A stretch of 64,000 nt of DNA from positions 372,001-436,000 of the forward strand of contig JAUIRK010000643.1 in the NCBI GenBank assembly GCA_030549495.1, given 5' to 3'. The DNA comes from Nectonema munidae. Its lineage: Eukaryota; Nematomorpha; Nectonematoida; Nectonematidae. This document shows positions 1 to 12,440 of the stretch, in pieces. Positions within the stretch are counted from its first letter, which is position 1. Each line of letters starts with the position of its first letter. The position numbers and the translations under genes were made by a program. Under the pieces are notes generated by a model. That model saw only the letters and a program-made list of their open reading frames with translations, made no database searches and was not told the origin of the DNA.

Positions 1-2605
1 TTACCATCTCTTGGCTTTAAGATCTTGGTTTCTAGTTATTCAGATTTTCCATTTGGAGAAAATCTATGAGTCAAGAAGCTTCACCTTGGTTGAAACCTAA
101 GTGATTTCCACCAATCAGACATTTGCAAAATTTGCGTCAGTTAGTTGAGGCACCGAAAATCCTAATTAACGGGTTGAAAATATAAATTTTATTCAGGTTC
201 TTTTCGGATACCAGTAGCACTCCATTTTAAAAACAACAGAATTTACAAGAAGAATTTTCAATAAGTTTTTAATGCATCACCTTGTGATAATTAGTAGAAG
301 CAATAAGAGTTACGTTTCGGCCCCTAAAAGAAGGAACAACTATACTAGATCTCTGCCTAAATTTCGATCTTCCAAAATTTCTAAAAAGGTGTAAATTGAA
401 GCCAAGCTGAACATCAATGAATATACATTTTTCAGGGTTTTTGGGTGCGTAATCGCGATAGAATTGGCAGTATTCAGCCCTTTTCTAAATAATTTCTAGA
501 GCATTTACTCTTTTAAGCTCAAGCGTAGTCAAAATAAACCTAATCCAAACTTTGTAATAAAATGATAATTGACTATAAATACTTTACTGAACTTCGAAAT
601 ATCTCCTCAAGATATTTTGAATGTAAAATAGTTAATTCTGTTCAAAAGAGATTTTTGTAAACGAATTTAAAATACAAAAAGAAGTATTTGAAATAATAAT
701 AATAATAAACAAAATCAAAAAAACTTAGAATAAAAATAAAATAAACGAATGAAAAAGGATGAATTTAAAGTGAACATGGAATATCTATAGTATATATTTA
801 TATATAAATGTGTAGCACAAAATTATTGCACACGCCTGATCTAAATTTAAAATGGTAAAAAGAAGATGCTTATCGTCCTCAAAATCATCAAAGAAATAAT
901 TTTATTTATACATTATTTCTACATTAGTCCAATTTTCAGATAATAATCAATTTTTATTTATATATTACTTTTTGGTGACAAAAAAACTGTAAACAATGAG
1001 TTAGTCAAGATGAAATATTGGATTTTTTTGTGATTCAGTTAGTGTTTCCTCTTTGGTATATATTGTATGATCTCCTTCTTTACCTAGTTAATACTACCTA
1101 GTTTACTAAAACGTTTGCAAGATTCTTTTCAATATCAGTTACGATTTTTTATTATATTGACATAAGAAACCCATGCACTGAAATACTCAAATCTAAAAAA
1201 TGGCGGTATAGCTAAATATATATTATATTTAAAATCGAAATGTATGTCTTTGTAGAATCATTACAAATTTTCAACAGTATATCCAGTAGGTTAGAAGTTA
1301 ACAATTATTTTGAAATTATTGCCCTTTAATTATGATTGACTGTTATTGACATGTGTCTGTCATTAACGATATAAAAGAAATATAGGAAATTTAATGCTTT
1401 TTAAATAGAAAATGGTGGATAAATAAATTTAGAGTAACATGAAAAAATGAAATGTTTTTATACCGCAAATCAAAATATTAGGACATGATCTAGTCATTAG
1501 AAAGCTTATTAGGAGTACAGAAGACTACATCCGCATGACATGAAGAATTTCTGGAGTATCACGGAAATAAATATGATCGAACCAGCATTTCTATATAAAA
1601 ATAAAGGTAATCTTGTGTTAAACAAACATTTTAAAGACAAGAGGGATAGCTTTAGAAAAGGGTATAAGGAAAATATTATGTCTACCTACATGTATTATTA
1701 TATTTGAATCCTCAGATAAGGTTGAAGAATTCATACACATTGATCTGTAAATGAAACAATTGGATGGACAAATAATTCCATTATTTGATTATAAGAACGC
1801 TTACCAAGGGTACTGATTTATTCATATTCTGTAACTATTCTGCCTTTTTAATAGTCTAATAGCACTTCATTAATTTGGAGTGAGTAAAAGATGTTCAACT
1901 TGTCAGGAAAAGAAAATTCAACTTTTGTAAGTAATCTAGATTTCATAAAAAAAAACCACAAGATAACAAACAAAGAGCAAATGGTTCTTATATATCAACG
2001 AGTTAATAAAATAAGGAAACAACTAAAAAATTCATTATACAATCATTTATATATGGAGCATCAGGTAGGAGTTTTCGTTTCGTCCATTGTGGAACATAAC
2101 TTTATTCATTTAGTTGATGACCTCGTGAATTAGCTCTAAATAATAAGAAGAAATGTGTGTTTACCTTTAAATGATGCCGCCAAGTAAGACATTTCAGCTG
2201 GTAAATTATTTAAAGTGCTATTTTACAAGATCACCAGGACTATTTCACGTGACCTAAATTTCGCAATATGAACAGAACGTAGAAAGTGGAAGCAAATGAA
2301 CTTATAGTCTGTTAAAAGAGTACCGATTAAAGAGAGAATAAGGAAAGGAATTTTTGGTACTTTATGTTTTTTAGAATCTGTCCTTTGAAAAAAATAGGGA
2401 CGAAATCCAACATTATGAAAACTTTGTGGGAAGTGAAAAAATAGTTGTTTATTATAGTGAAAATATTTGAAGAAGATAAAGAAAGGTAAGAAATTAGCAA
2501 TAAAGGGATCCTTTCAAGATATGTTTTTTCTTCATACTATACTAAATCTGAAAAGAAAAGTTAAAAGTCGAATCTTATAGTTTTACAATGAAGGATGTTT
2601 TTGAT
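1..2605. other. AT-rich stretch without recognisable gene
   Basis: No coding segment could be recognised. The longest open frame (1891-2133, plus, 80 codons) has a composition like the surrounding AT-rich DNA and no motif I know. At about 1160-1215 there is a short piece similar to the arm of the foldback repeat at 38.2-38.5 kb (shared words such as aaacccat and cactgaaata), so at least one dispersed repeat fragment is present. Confidence 0.5.
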
Positions 2606-2613
2606 TTATAAGG

Positions 2614-4468
2614 CAGAGGCGCACATCCTCAAAATTTTTCAGGGGGGTGGGGCGATTTTTTTTTATAATTTTCAAAATTTATTAAGAATTTTTGTCTAAT
2701 GAAGTCATTTGCAATTTTTGCCAATAAGTCATATTTAAAAGAGTGAATAATTTAGTCTTTGAATTCAGTTAAATTATTTTTATTTTTTATTGCTTTTCAG
2801 GCCTAATTTTATAGATGTAAATGTGCATTTTTCTTAAATTAAATATGACGCCTCATACTTGACATTTCGTTTTACTGCATTAACGTTTAGTGGGGAAGAG
2901 GACCATACGTGTATTTTGTTTTCTGAAGTGTTAGCATACACTTTTCTAAAGCCGATCAAGTAAAGCTTGCACTGGAAGAGAAGCACTAAAATTCGGTTAA
3001 ACGTTAAGCTGAACAATTGCACAAATCCAGGTTTGGTAACATAGGAATGCTTTTGGAAAATATTAAATATGGTTTGAAAAAATATCTGTTGTCAAAACCT
3101 GTTACATATCTGTTGAGATTACCTTGTTGCAAAAATATCATATTGAATGTCTTAAGAAGTTCAAAACTTGTAAAGTTGAAGCATATCTTCTTGTAAAACG
3201 ATATATACCGTTAGAAGGCTAATAGGAGAGATAACTGGTGACATATCAGAGGTGGTTTTATTGATTCGGAATTCGATTTTCAACTTATTTGCAAGCTTGA
3301 TGAAACGATTGGTCGCACGTACAATAGGTATATGACAAGCACGTAGTAAACAATTTATTCTTTTACAAAACTCTTAGCAGTAGAACCCCTGCAAGAGAAA
3401 TATTTGACAAGGTGGACAATTTTTACAGCACATGTCATTAAGACATTTACGGAGTGTGTACTGACCATGCTTTAGCAATTTCTTGTTGTTCTAGTTTTTA
3501 GACTGCGATTAAGTAAAAATCTCGAGATGTAATTGGTATCCAGTGCGTTATTCATTTCCAAGCCTAATAATGAAAACCATACCAGATGAGTTGAAAAATA
3601 TTCTCAATGAAGTCATTAAAACAGTGTATTTCATTAAAGCAAATGCCTACAACTCTTGTTTCTTTTCAGATTTATGCAAAGAAAATGATTTCGAAAAACT
3701 CTTGCTGCACTCAAAGATGAGGTGGCTATCCAAAGAAAAAGTTTCGAAGCGATACTATGGAAAGAAAGCCAGAAATTTCTTCAAAGCAAAGTAGACATGC
3801 ATGTAGAATTTTCTGATGTCCATTTTCGTATATTCCTATCATTTTTAGTGAGCTATTCTATTGAATCTATGAATTCCCTTAACCTTGCACTGAAAGGAAA
3901 AGAGATAAAAAAAAATTGAGAGCTTTTGAAATGAAGATGGGATAATCGCATTGCACGTGATTAGAAGGTAAACCCGATTTTAATCGGGACTATAAGATAG
4001 TGCATACATTTGTATATTTCAAAGTAGTTTCATAGAAGAATAATAAAACACAATGGAGCAAAACTCCCTTACCTCCTCCCCCTTATCTAAGGGCTTGGTT
4101 ACAGTAATTAATAGGGGTACACATTTAAAACTTTAAATGATAGAGTTCTTAATTATGTGCTATAAAAAATATTTGTCTCGCTCTTAAATGCATGGGCTCT
4201 TGTTCAAATTACTGGCTACAATACTGCTTCTGATCAAATATAGCTCAAATTCGCATTATTATAACAATTAAAGTGGACGTTAATGAAAAAAATAGATTTT
4301 AAATATTCATTCTACGACTTTACATTAAACCAAGAAAAGTAATATGGAAAATCAACTCACAAGACAAAGAAGTCTTTTTAATACTATAAAAAAAGATATA
4401 TAATTGATTAAATTGAAAATCATTGGGAGAGGGGGGGGGGAGCGTCGCCCCTAGGATGTGCGCCCCTG
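2614..4468 (+). mobile_element. Decayed hAT-superfamily DNA transposon
   Basis: Seen: the left end begins CAGAGGCGCACATCCT. The right end read on the minus strand begins CAGGGGCGCACATCCT, so the terminal inverted repeats agree at 15 of 16 bases. The element is flanked by ttataagg (2606-2613) and ttgtaagg (4469-4476), an 8-bp target duplication with one mismatch. An 8-bp duplication with CAG-type ends is typical of hAT elements. Inside, on the plus strand, is a broken transposase related to the ZBED5/SCAND3 type. G-runs lie just inside both ends. The copy is about 1.85 kb, shorter than an autonomous element, and is certainly inactive. Confidence 0.8.
3280..3920 (+). pseudogene. hAT (ZBED5/SCAND3-like) transposase fossil
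   Basis: Translation pieces on the plus strand follow the order of the ZBED5-type hAT transposase. First comes a stretch with REIFDKVDNFYS (from about 3394), then the IHxQA-like segment near 3545. Next is TIPDELKNILNEVIKTVYFI followed by a KMRWLSKEKV segment (about 3570-3745), which in intact relatives reads roughly TEVRWLSRGKV. A last piece (3722-3919) is in another frame and ends with LNLALKGKE. The BED zinc finger and the C-terminal dimerisation domain were not seen. Several stops and at least two frame changes show that the gene is dead. Family assignment rests on remembered motifs. Confidence 0.65.
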
Positions 4469-4623
4469 TTGTAAGGAAATATCACATTTGAAGATAGCGT
4501 AGGCATGTGGTATAGAAAACATCGAAAAAATTAATAAAAATATTTAAAAAACAAGAGTGACAAGGGAAAGATAAATTTCACGAGATCGCTTATAAATAAA
4601 TTGATTGGGAAAAGTGATTATAC

Positions 4624-4649
4624 AAAAATTTTGAGGATATGCGCCTCTG
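4624..4649 (-). repeat. Solo hAT terminal repeat
   Basis: Read on the minus strand, this segment begins CAGAGGCGCATATCCTCAAA. It continues in close agreement with the left end of the hAT element at 2614, closer than that element's own right end does. It is probably the end of a second, mostly deleted copy lying 150 bases to the right in the opposite orientation. Confidence 0.55.
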
Positions 4650-4659
4650 ATTGGGAAGT

Positions 4660-4925
4660 GACTATGTAGAAGATATAGTAGGTTCGGAAGGAATTGGCAA
4701 TCGAAATGAAAGAGGACAGATGATTGAATTTTGATAAGGAAATAATTTAGTCTTTACAAATACTTTTTAAAAAATGTCGATAAACATGGATATCTCTTAG
4801 CAGGAACAGCATTTAGTAACAGCATTAATCATTACGAAGCAAGACCTGGAGATGACTGTAAAAGTGATCACTTATTTGTAAAAAGCATAAATTTCCTGTA
4901 AACTAAAAGACTAAGAAAAAAAGGA
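4660..4925 (+). pseudogene. RTE-type LINE endonuclease fragment
   Basis: Plus-strand frames give DYVEDIVGSEGIGNRNERGQ, then LVFTNTF, then INHYEARPGDDCKSDHLFVK. This order matches the end of the apurinic-type endonuclease domain of RTE/BovB-class LINEs, the craniofacial-development-protein-2-like sequences. There, a G.GxxNERGQ segment is followed by L.xTNTxF and then by an xRPGADxxSDH block holding the catalytic SDH. The frame changes at least twice and several stops are present. An open stretch to about 5133 follows, but I could not align it. No reverse transcriptase was seen, so this is a short internal fragment. Confidence 0.6.
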
Positions 4926-5135
4926 AGTGAAAATCCTCCAAAATTCAATTGAAGATCGTATAATGATAAAAATAAGGTTTTTTCAAATTAAGGAGTTTTT
5001 GATTAAAAATAAAAAAAATGTCAACATGATAAGAGTTAGATCTTTATTATTAGTAAAGATACTAAATTCAGAAGAGACCGTACCGAGGAAAAATATACCA
5101 TTTCTAGCATTGTTGAGGCAAGGGTCAATATAATT

Positions 5136-7000
5136 TTCCATTAGAAACTAGGCCGATACCATTCTGAGTTATTTTTATAAGAATCATACGAAATTAACTT
5201 ATATCAATCATATTTTTAAATAAAAAATGTAGAACAAATGAAATACTGATTGAAATTTAAAAAATGGTGCTTGCAAATAAAAAAATGCCTCAAAAACTGT
5301 TTATTTATATATTTAAAAACAAAATAAGGAAGGGTAATAAAATAAGTCTTAGAGGAGCAGATTGTAGCAAATACACCACAGCTCATAAGTAAAGTTCTTT
5401 TTGAGCTTTATTATCACTTTTATTAATGGGCATTTAAATAAGTTTAAAATATTTTTATTAATATTAGCGAAGATATTAAAATATTGTAGAGGCGTAAATA
5501 ATATTCGTAGATTCACTTTTATATCATAAAGTGATGGGTTTGCCTTTTTTTCTCATAATTGAAAATTCAAAAAAATATATGATTACATTTTGAAATTTGG
5601 ATAAATTAAAAATTATAATTTTATATAAAATAAAAATATATATTTTCATACTAATATCACACGTTTACAGAAGTTTAGGTATTTTAGGATTAGGTTGTCC
5701 AAACATTTTTGATGTGCAGTACATTCAGAAAAAATATGAACTTTCGGCGACATCAGCTATCGTAAATAAAGAGTAATTTTTAGAATTGCTATATAAAATA
5801 TGAGCATTTATCATTCAATAAGTTAAAAAAAATGCGACATATAATCTATAGTTGTGACTTATTTATATTAGTTTAATTCAAAAAGTCACACAGTTTTAAA
5901 AGAAACCACGGACCGAATTTGACAATACTAAGCGCTACATGTCGCTCTCAGGGCGGCAATATGGAAATACTCATTTAGTCCATTCTCTAAATTTATTTAA
6001 AACTAAGCTCAGAAATCAAGAATATTAGCCATTAAAGCTCTTCGTGTGCATATTTATTATATGATAAATTATTTTATTAATTCAATATATTTATTATATA
6101 TTTGTTTTGTTCATACATTATAAATCATTCATCACTTTCCTCAAAATTTCTTGAAAAAAAATCTGAGCAATAAAGAACACTTAAGTCTATAAAGATGGAA
6201 AAATTAATTTATTGAGTGCTACATTTTTGATATCTTTGACAATAAGAATAAAAATTAAGAAAGTTTTTTCAAAAATAGGAGCCACAGTCTTGAAAGTAAG
6301 AGCCTTGTTATGTATTAAGCAGTGCTTATTTCGTAATTACAGACAGATTTTTCTATACAAGAGCTAAAAGTTCATATTGGGAGCTTCAGGATTTCATACG
6401 TGCACACACTAACTAATTTCCTCTATGAAAGCTTTTAGTGAAAAGATTGAAACCCAATTCATAATAAATTTAACGTTTGTAATTGCAAATAATGGTGCTG
6501 AAAATAAGAACTCTTCTTTAACTTACTTATTCAAGACAAGCTGTGGATTAACTAAATATCTGTGTGACGTCGATTCTTTCATCACTTTAAATGGAAAAGA
6601 AAGAGTAAGTCGAACTTTTTACATCACATGGACTTTAATATTATTACATATCTGTTATACATTAGCTCTTTGGGTTTTCAGTTAAATTTTTCTGTTTTAG
6701 TTTGTACATTTCTGATAGAAAAAAAGTCTTGCTACCTCTAGGATACAATCCAAGATTTATTCAATTGTATGTCTTATTTTTCTGATTCTAATAAAATGGG
6801 TGATAATGAACAGCCTTGACCATCTTGTTATTTTGAAAAAGAACTGCTCCTTTTCAATCCAATCTCATTAGATTTGATCGGTTTTTAATAAAGTTTATAA
6901 TTATTTTAGTTGAATTTTTTCCTTTGTGGTCTTTCTGAAGTAAAAAAGAAAAACTTAGGTGATTTTCATAAATGTAGACACTAGACTGTTGTGTAGAATG
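5136..7000. other. AT-rich intergenic DNA, nothing recognised
   Basis: I see no gene, RNA or clear transposon here. An 86-codon plus-strand frame at 6425-6685 has mixed residues and a hydrophobic tail, but no splice context or family resemblance I can support. Confidence 0.4.
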
Positions 7001-7004
7001 TATT

Positions 7005-8985
7005 GATTAATGATGATGATGGGTTATTGTGATTAAATATTTAGGGGAGCGTTGAATGTTTGGTTTATAGAGAGTATAGGTTTGATTGTGGTTATGAGAA
7101 GAGAGAGAATATTGTGTTTTGTAGCAGTTTATATAGAGAGGATGGAATATCTTTAAAAAGAAGCGGCTTTTTTCAAGGAGTTGGTGTAGGAGAAATGAAA
7201 TATAGGACAATAAAAGATAATGTGTATATGTGTTTCAATGTAAGGACAGCTAAAACGACATAAAGGGTTTGAGTGAAATTTGAATTTGAAAAAATTAGCA
7301 TCACATGGGCAACGGGATGAGAACAAGTGAATGATGTATCGAGCTAGTGGGTGAATGTGTTTCTATGAAACGTGTTGTGATAATTGTGTAGATGTCGGAA
7401 GTGATTTGATGGTTGAGGGAGTAAATTGTTGCCAGTGAAGTAGTGTAGAGTTTGTTATTGTGTTTGTAAATATAGAGATGGGTAGAGATTCACGATTTTG
7501 CAATGTAATCAAGAAGGTAGTTATCGAAGTAGTTGGAATGAACTAGCCACCGGATGATTTTTAATTAGAAATGATTAGATAGGCCAATGAGTTTGTTTGC
7601 TAAACTAAAAATTTAGTGGAAGATTTTGTTTTTGAGCTTTAGGCAATTTATTAAATTTTGTGAGTCCGTTAAAAGGTGATATATTTAAAAGTGTTAGAAA
7701 AAGAAGTTAGTGAGTATTGTGAAAGATAGTAATACTGCGTGAATTTCTGTTTCGTGTGCAGTGATTTCTTGATCTAAATTTGTGTGTTGGATGAGGAAAG
7801 GGTTTTTTTGTGTTTTGTAGGAAGGATACGCATTTTGTTGAAAGCAATGTTATGTTTTGGAACCTTTTATGAAAATTGAAAGGGAGCTGATAGTGTTTGT
7901 TTTACGTTAGAGAGTTATAGAGTTTAATGCAAGATATATATGATGGCAAATGCTAGTGGTGTAAGGGGGAAAATAAGATGAGAGGATGAGCTCAATTGGG
8001 TCATTCAATGGTATCACTTGATAAGATGTTTTGTTAGGAGCGAACTGAATTAATAAGGAATTGTAATAGTGCATTGATTGGGATGTTTGTGTTGTGTATA
8101 GGTTGGTGTAAGTATGTGGTGGAGGTGTAAAGCAGAAAGTCATTATGTATTTTTTTAAGGAGCGTGTTCTTTAGATTGAGATGGAGGGTTAAGATATTAG
8201 TGAATAATTCAAGTTTTGTTGTTGGTGTAGTGTAATAGGCATTGGTGATATAAATTCGATACAGGCGATGAATTTGATGAGTAAGGGATGACTGATGTCT
8301 TAAAATTGGGCCCCATGAAAGAATTCCATATTTAGGGACAGGGAAATTGAGACTTTATAAATGAACTTTGTAATTTTTGTTGTATGTCCCCATTTATAAG
8401 ATATTGCGTTTTTAAGAGAGTAAAAAGTTTTGATTAATTTTTGGAAAGTGCTTTTGAAATGAGTGGAAAATTTTAGGTTAGGTTGGAATGTGAGCCCAAG
8501 ATATTTTACTTAGTTTTGTAGATTTAATGTGTTTGTTGTTTTGAGTTGTAAGAGTAATGGTTTGAATCTTTTAGATGTGAAATTAATCAAGTAGAATTTA
8601 TTAGCGTTAAAAGAAATTTTGTTTTTTATCTATGCGGTTGATGATATATGGGTTCCAGGGAGTGTTAAAAGCATTCTGGATATCTAGGAATAAAGTTATA
8701 TCGATTTTATGATTTGTCAGTGCAAATTAGAGGTAAAATGTGAGGCGAGAAAGTGCTAATACTGAATTTTTGCTGTGAAGATAGGCGAATTGGTTTCCGT
8801 GAATGAGTTGATTTATTAAAATATAATGTAGTAACATCTTCCTATAAATTTTCTCTAAAATTATATCTAGAGTCGGTAAAAGATATAGGGGGAGGGGGCA
8901 GTCTTTTATGTTATTGGGATTTCGATTGGGTTTAGGAATGAGGATTAATTTGCTAATTTTCAGAATTTGGGAAAGTATAGTCTTA
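7005..8985 (-). mobile_element. Decayed Jockey-like LINE, ORF2 (reverse transcriptase) remnant
   Basis: Minus-strand translation pieces run from about 8985 downwards. They include IPKPNRNPNNIKD, then PTLDIILEKIYRKMLLHYI with NQFAY, and then a DIQNAFNTPWNP-like stretch once a frame change is allowed. In Jockey/I-type LINEs this is the order of the IPKPGK, FRPISL..xxKxxExI, QxGFRxxHST and DxxxAFDxVWH blocks of reverse transcriptase. The rest of the segment, down to about 7000, has a composition like LINE ORF2 C-terminal DNA but is too decayed to align. Many stops are present. Extent and clade are uncertain. Confidence 0.5.
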
Positions 8986-9279
8986 ACCCTATTAGTAACT
9001 AACTAACCTTCACTAAAAAGTTAATTGTACAAAATGGTCTGAATTATATCCCTTCAAATTCCGTGACTTTTCCTAAAATCGCTAGCTGCATCTTTTGATA
9101 ACATTATCATTGTCGTTCAAGGACCCTTTAATGTCAAAAACTGTCAATCAAAAACAAAATTTTGACATTATTTGTAGTTAGCCTTATAATATAGGGTCCA
9201 TACTATATACTACTTAGAAAATTTATAATAACAGTTTTGAACACTTAGTACTTTATATATATATATTTTTTTCAATAAT

Positions 9280-10230
9280 CATAGCTCTTTTTAGAAAATG
9301 TCAATCAAAATTTTGATTGATCAGAAATATATCTAATAAAATATTCCTTCAAATTTTACATAAAATATAGATTTTTATACTAAATCGGCAATGCTGTTTT
9401 CAATTGTACATAAAATATGTTTTATACTAAATCGGCCATGTTGGTTTCATTTCCGGCCTCAATTTTTACATTTAGGATTTGAAATAACCAACAAGTGTTA
9501 ATAAAATTTGCGGTTTACTTCTAAAAATTGTCTCCAAAAACATTCATTCAAATTTTACGAGAAATATATATTTTTATACCAAATCAACAATGCTTATTTT
9601 ATTTCTGAAATCAGTTTTTGCATTTAAAGGTTTAAAAATAACTGCCAGTGCCAATCAAATTTGAAGTTCAGATCTGAAAACTATCTCCACAAATATTCTC
9701 TCTAATTTTAGATGAAATATATATTTTGAAATCAACCATTCTAGTTTCATTTCTGGACTCAGTTTTTGCTTTCAAGGGTTGAAAATATCTTCAAGCGTCA
9801 ATAAAATATGCGGTTTAAATCTCAAAACTGTTTTCAAATATATAAAAAATTTTACAAGAAATATAAGGTTTTATGCCAAATCGATCATGCTAGTTTCATT
9901 TATGTACTCAATTTTGCATTTAGAATTTGAAAATACCTATAAGTATCAATCAAATTTGCGGTTTAGTTCTAAAATTTATCTCCGAAAATATTGTTTCAAA
10001 TTTTACATGAAATATATGTTTTTATTCTAAATAGATCATGCTGTTTTCATTTCTCGACATTTTTGGCATTTAGAGGTTTTAAAATATCTTATTATATTTA
10101 TGTGTGTCAATCAAATTTGAGGTTTACTTCTGAAAACTTTCTCCAAAAATTTTCTCTCTAGTTTTACATGAAATATATGTTTTTATACAAAATCAATCAT
10201 GCTAGTTTTATTTCTGAAATTAGTTTTTAA
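9280..10230. repeat. Diverged tandem repeat, period about 150 bases
   Basis: The phrase aattttacatgaaatatat, with variants, recurs near 9350, 9551, 9700, 9847, 9997 and 10160. Each copy is followed by a stretch on tttttatac..aaatcgatcatgct, then tttcatttct, and then a (g)tcaatcaaatttg(c)ggttta segment. This gives about six copies of a satellite-like unit of 147-165 bases that have diverged strongly from each other. A partial extra copy of the first part lies near 9405. No coding potential was seen. Confidence 0.7.
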
Positions 10231-10698
10231 TATGCACCAACTTGTCAAAACCCTGTTCCTGGTATAATTTCATTAGGTAAATTACACCTTTTATAAAAAA
10301 ACTCCCCTTAGAAGAAACCTCGTTTATAATTTTTGATTGATTGCAAATAAATCCCTCATAGCTCATAAAATTTCCTTGTAATTTTTGATACTCCTGTAAT
10401 TGCATAATAATTGGTTCTAGGAGAAGGATGAGATGTGGAGAAGAATGATATTTTTTTATTCTTTTGATCTTACCGCTTTTCTACACATAGGTATGAGATA
10501 GTCTAAAGTCGGTGTAATTTTCCTCATCACTTCTAGTCAGCAATGGCTTGTGCATCACAAAGTTAATTGCAAACACCTGTGCGTTGAATATATATTACTT
10601 ACTTCTTTCATCTTTCTAATCTTACTTCTTTCATTATTTCAAATACCATTGTTTTTATATTTGAAAGCTGTTTAATTTTGTTCTTATTAACTGTTATT

Positions 10699-11850
10699 AT
10701 GGATGCACCTAAATCTTCTAAACTCAAAAGTTTTGATATTGGAACAAAATATCGTGCTATCACTGCTGCTGAATCTAACTTGAGATCAAAATCAACGATA
10801 GCTAAAGAGTTCAATGTACCGCTTAATATGTTAATATCTTGGTTGAAATCTTTTAATATCGAACAATCTTATAAAAAAAAGTGAAATAAAGCGAAAAAGA
10901 AAAGTTTTTACCCTGATATTGAAGAGACTGTTTTTCTCTGATTCAAAATGCCAGAGCTCAAAACATTCCTATTTCAGGACCTACACTCTCAGCTAAAGCT
11001 AAAAAATTTGCTTCAGATTTAAACGATCATGAGTTTAAATGTAGTGAAGGTTGGCTTCACAGATTCAAAAAATGCAATAATATCACTTCCCGGAAAATTT
11101 GCGGTGAAGCAAAAGATGTTCCAGTAGAGCCTTAACGAATGGTTTGATAAAATTTTACCACAAATTTTAAACACATACGAAACCGAAGATATTTATAATG
11201 TTGACGAGTGGGCTTATTTTTTAAATTGTTACCTTCTTCATCATTTGTGCTAAAAGGAGAAGAATGCAATGGGGGAAAGCTGTCCAAAGAAAGGTTGACG
11301 TTATTAGTAGGAGCTAACATGACAGGTAAAGATAAACTTACTTTAATGGTGATTGGTAAATCCTTAAAACCCCGTTGTTTTAGAAATGTTAAACTTTTGC
11401 CAACAGAATATAAAGCTAACAAAAAAGCTTGGATGGATACTTCAATATTTCTTCCATGGCTGAAAAAACTTGACACTCGTTTTCGATCTGAAAAGCAACA
11501 CGTTGTTCTTATATTAGATAATGTATCATCTCATTCAAAAATAACGTTAACAAATATTACTACAATTTTTGCCAGCAAGTACAACGTTTCGTAGACAAGC
11601 TTTGGAGCAGGGAGTTATAAAAAAACTTAAAATTTCATTATAGAGTGACTTTAGTTGAAAAACTCGTTACCGTTGTTGACAAGGGCTCTTCTAACGTTCT
11701 CGATGCTCTTTATATGATCCGGCAAGCATGGTCTTCAGTCACTAGTGAAACTATTCAAAACTGTTTTAAAAAATCCGGTTTTGTGCAGTCTATGGAAGAA
11801 TACACAAGTGTTTCAGAAAACATTACTTGAAATCTACCCTTTGTGATAGA
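10699..11850 (+). mobile_element. Tigger/pogo-type DNA transposon fossil (CENP-B-like transposase)
   Basis: The likely start is ATG 10699 (MDAPKSSKLKSFDIGTKYRA). It opens a psq-like helix-turn-helix with STIAKEFNVP and a stop at 10882. In another frame, about 10950-11100, comes IPISGPTLSAKAKKFASDL with GWLHRF, the CENP-B DNA-binding pattern. About 11190-11590 holds the DDE core: NVDEWAYF/GLFFKLLP, then KLSKERLTLLVGANMTGKDK, VIGKSLKPRCF, AWMDTSIFLPWL and VVLILDNVSSH. These match NADETGLF, SKERLT and LDNxxxH of Tigger. About 11640-11830 gives the C-terminal IRQAWSSVTSETIQNCFKK. There are at least three frame changes and several stops. Terminal repeats were not found. Confidence 0.8.
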
Positions 11851-11984
11851 AAGAGCGTTTCAAGTGTGACTCCAAACATCTTTTGACTTAGAAAACTACA
11901 TTGCAGTTGAAGCATGTGATCTTAGTTGGATCGTTTGAGTGTACAAGATGTTAATGAGTTTCTGTTAATGGTTGCCGCAGTGAG

Positions 11985-12440
11985 CGCAGTTTGGGAATGA
12001 GGCATTGCATTTTTGCTCTAAGTAACCATATTTGAGGCAATTTTTCGCATTGTTTTGTTCGGGGTTTAAAATTTTTAGGGTTAAAATATTGTATCCTATG
12101 AATACGTTTGGTTGATTACGGAGATATTGAAATAGTTCAAGATTGCATGGCTCAATTAATACAGTGTAGGAGAAAGTTCCTAAGTTGCCTAGTTAGATAG
12201 GGTTTACTAATTTCCCCATACTCTTGAGGCTTTCATTTTTTCCCCCTAATATAGTTGTAAGATCGTAAATATTGATGTCTTTAGGGATACCTCTTAGTAT
12301 AAATTTAGGTATTGGAGTGGCTATGTCGCAAACGTCGACGCCGTTTTTCAAGAAAGATGATTTAACTGACGTGAAAATAGATAGTACCTGTATGTGAGGA
12401 TCTGGTTTTAGTGATAGAGAAGGAATTTATTTTTTTGCTT
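11985..12440 (-). pseudogene. Jockey-type LINE ORF1 (zinc-knuckle protein) fragment
   Basis: Read on the minus strand from about 12385, a long frame with one stop gives IPKFILRGIPKDINIYDL, a middle part with LIEPCNLELFQYL, and then CLKYGYLEQKC followed by CAHCGNH. This matches the ORF1 nucleic-acid-binding protein of Jockey-like LINEs. There, an IRGLxxxxxxxxI domain precedes C..C.xxGH...C and C.xCGxxH knuckles. It lies upstream, on the minus strand, of the ORF2 remnant at 7005-8985. The two may be parts of one element split by the Tigger copy and the satellite. One stop in about 130 codons suggests moderate age. Confidence 0.6.

Noticed and set aside
6425-6685. 86-codon plus-strand frame
   Set aside because: No family resemblance, no splice signals that join it to anything, and a composition like neighbouring non-coding DNA.
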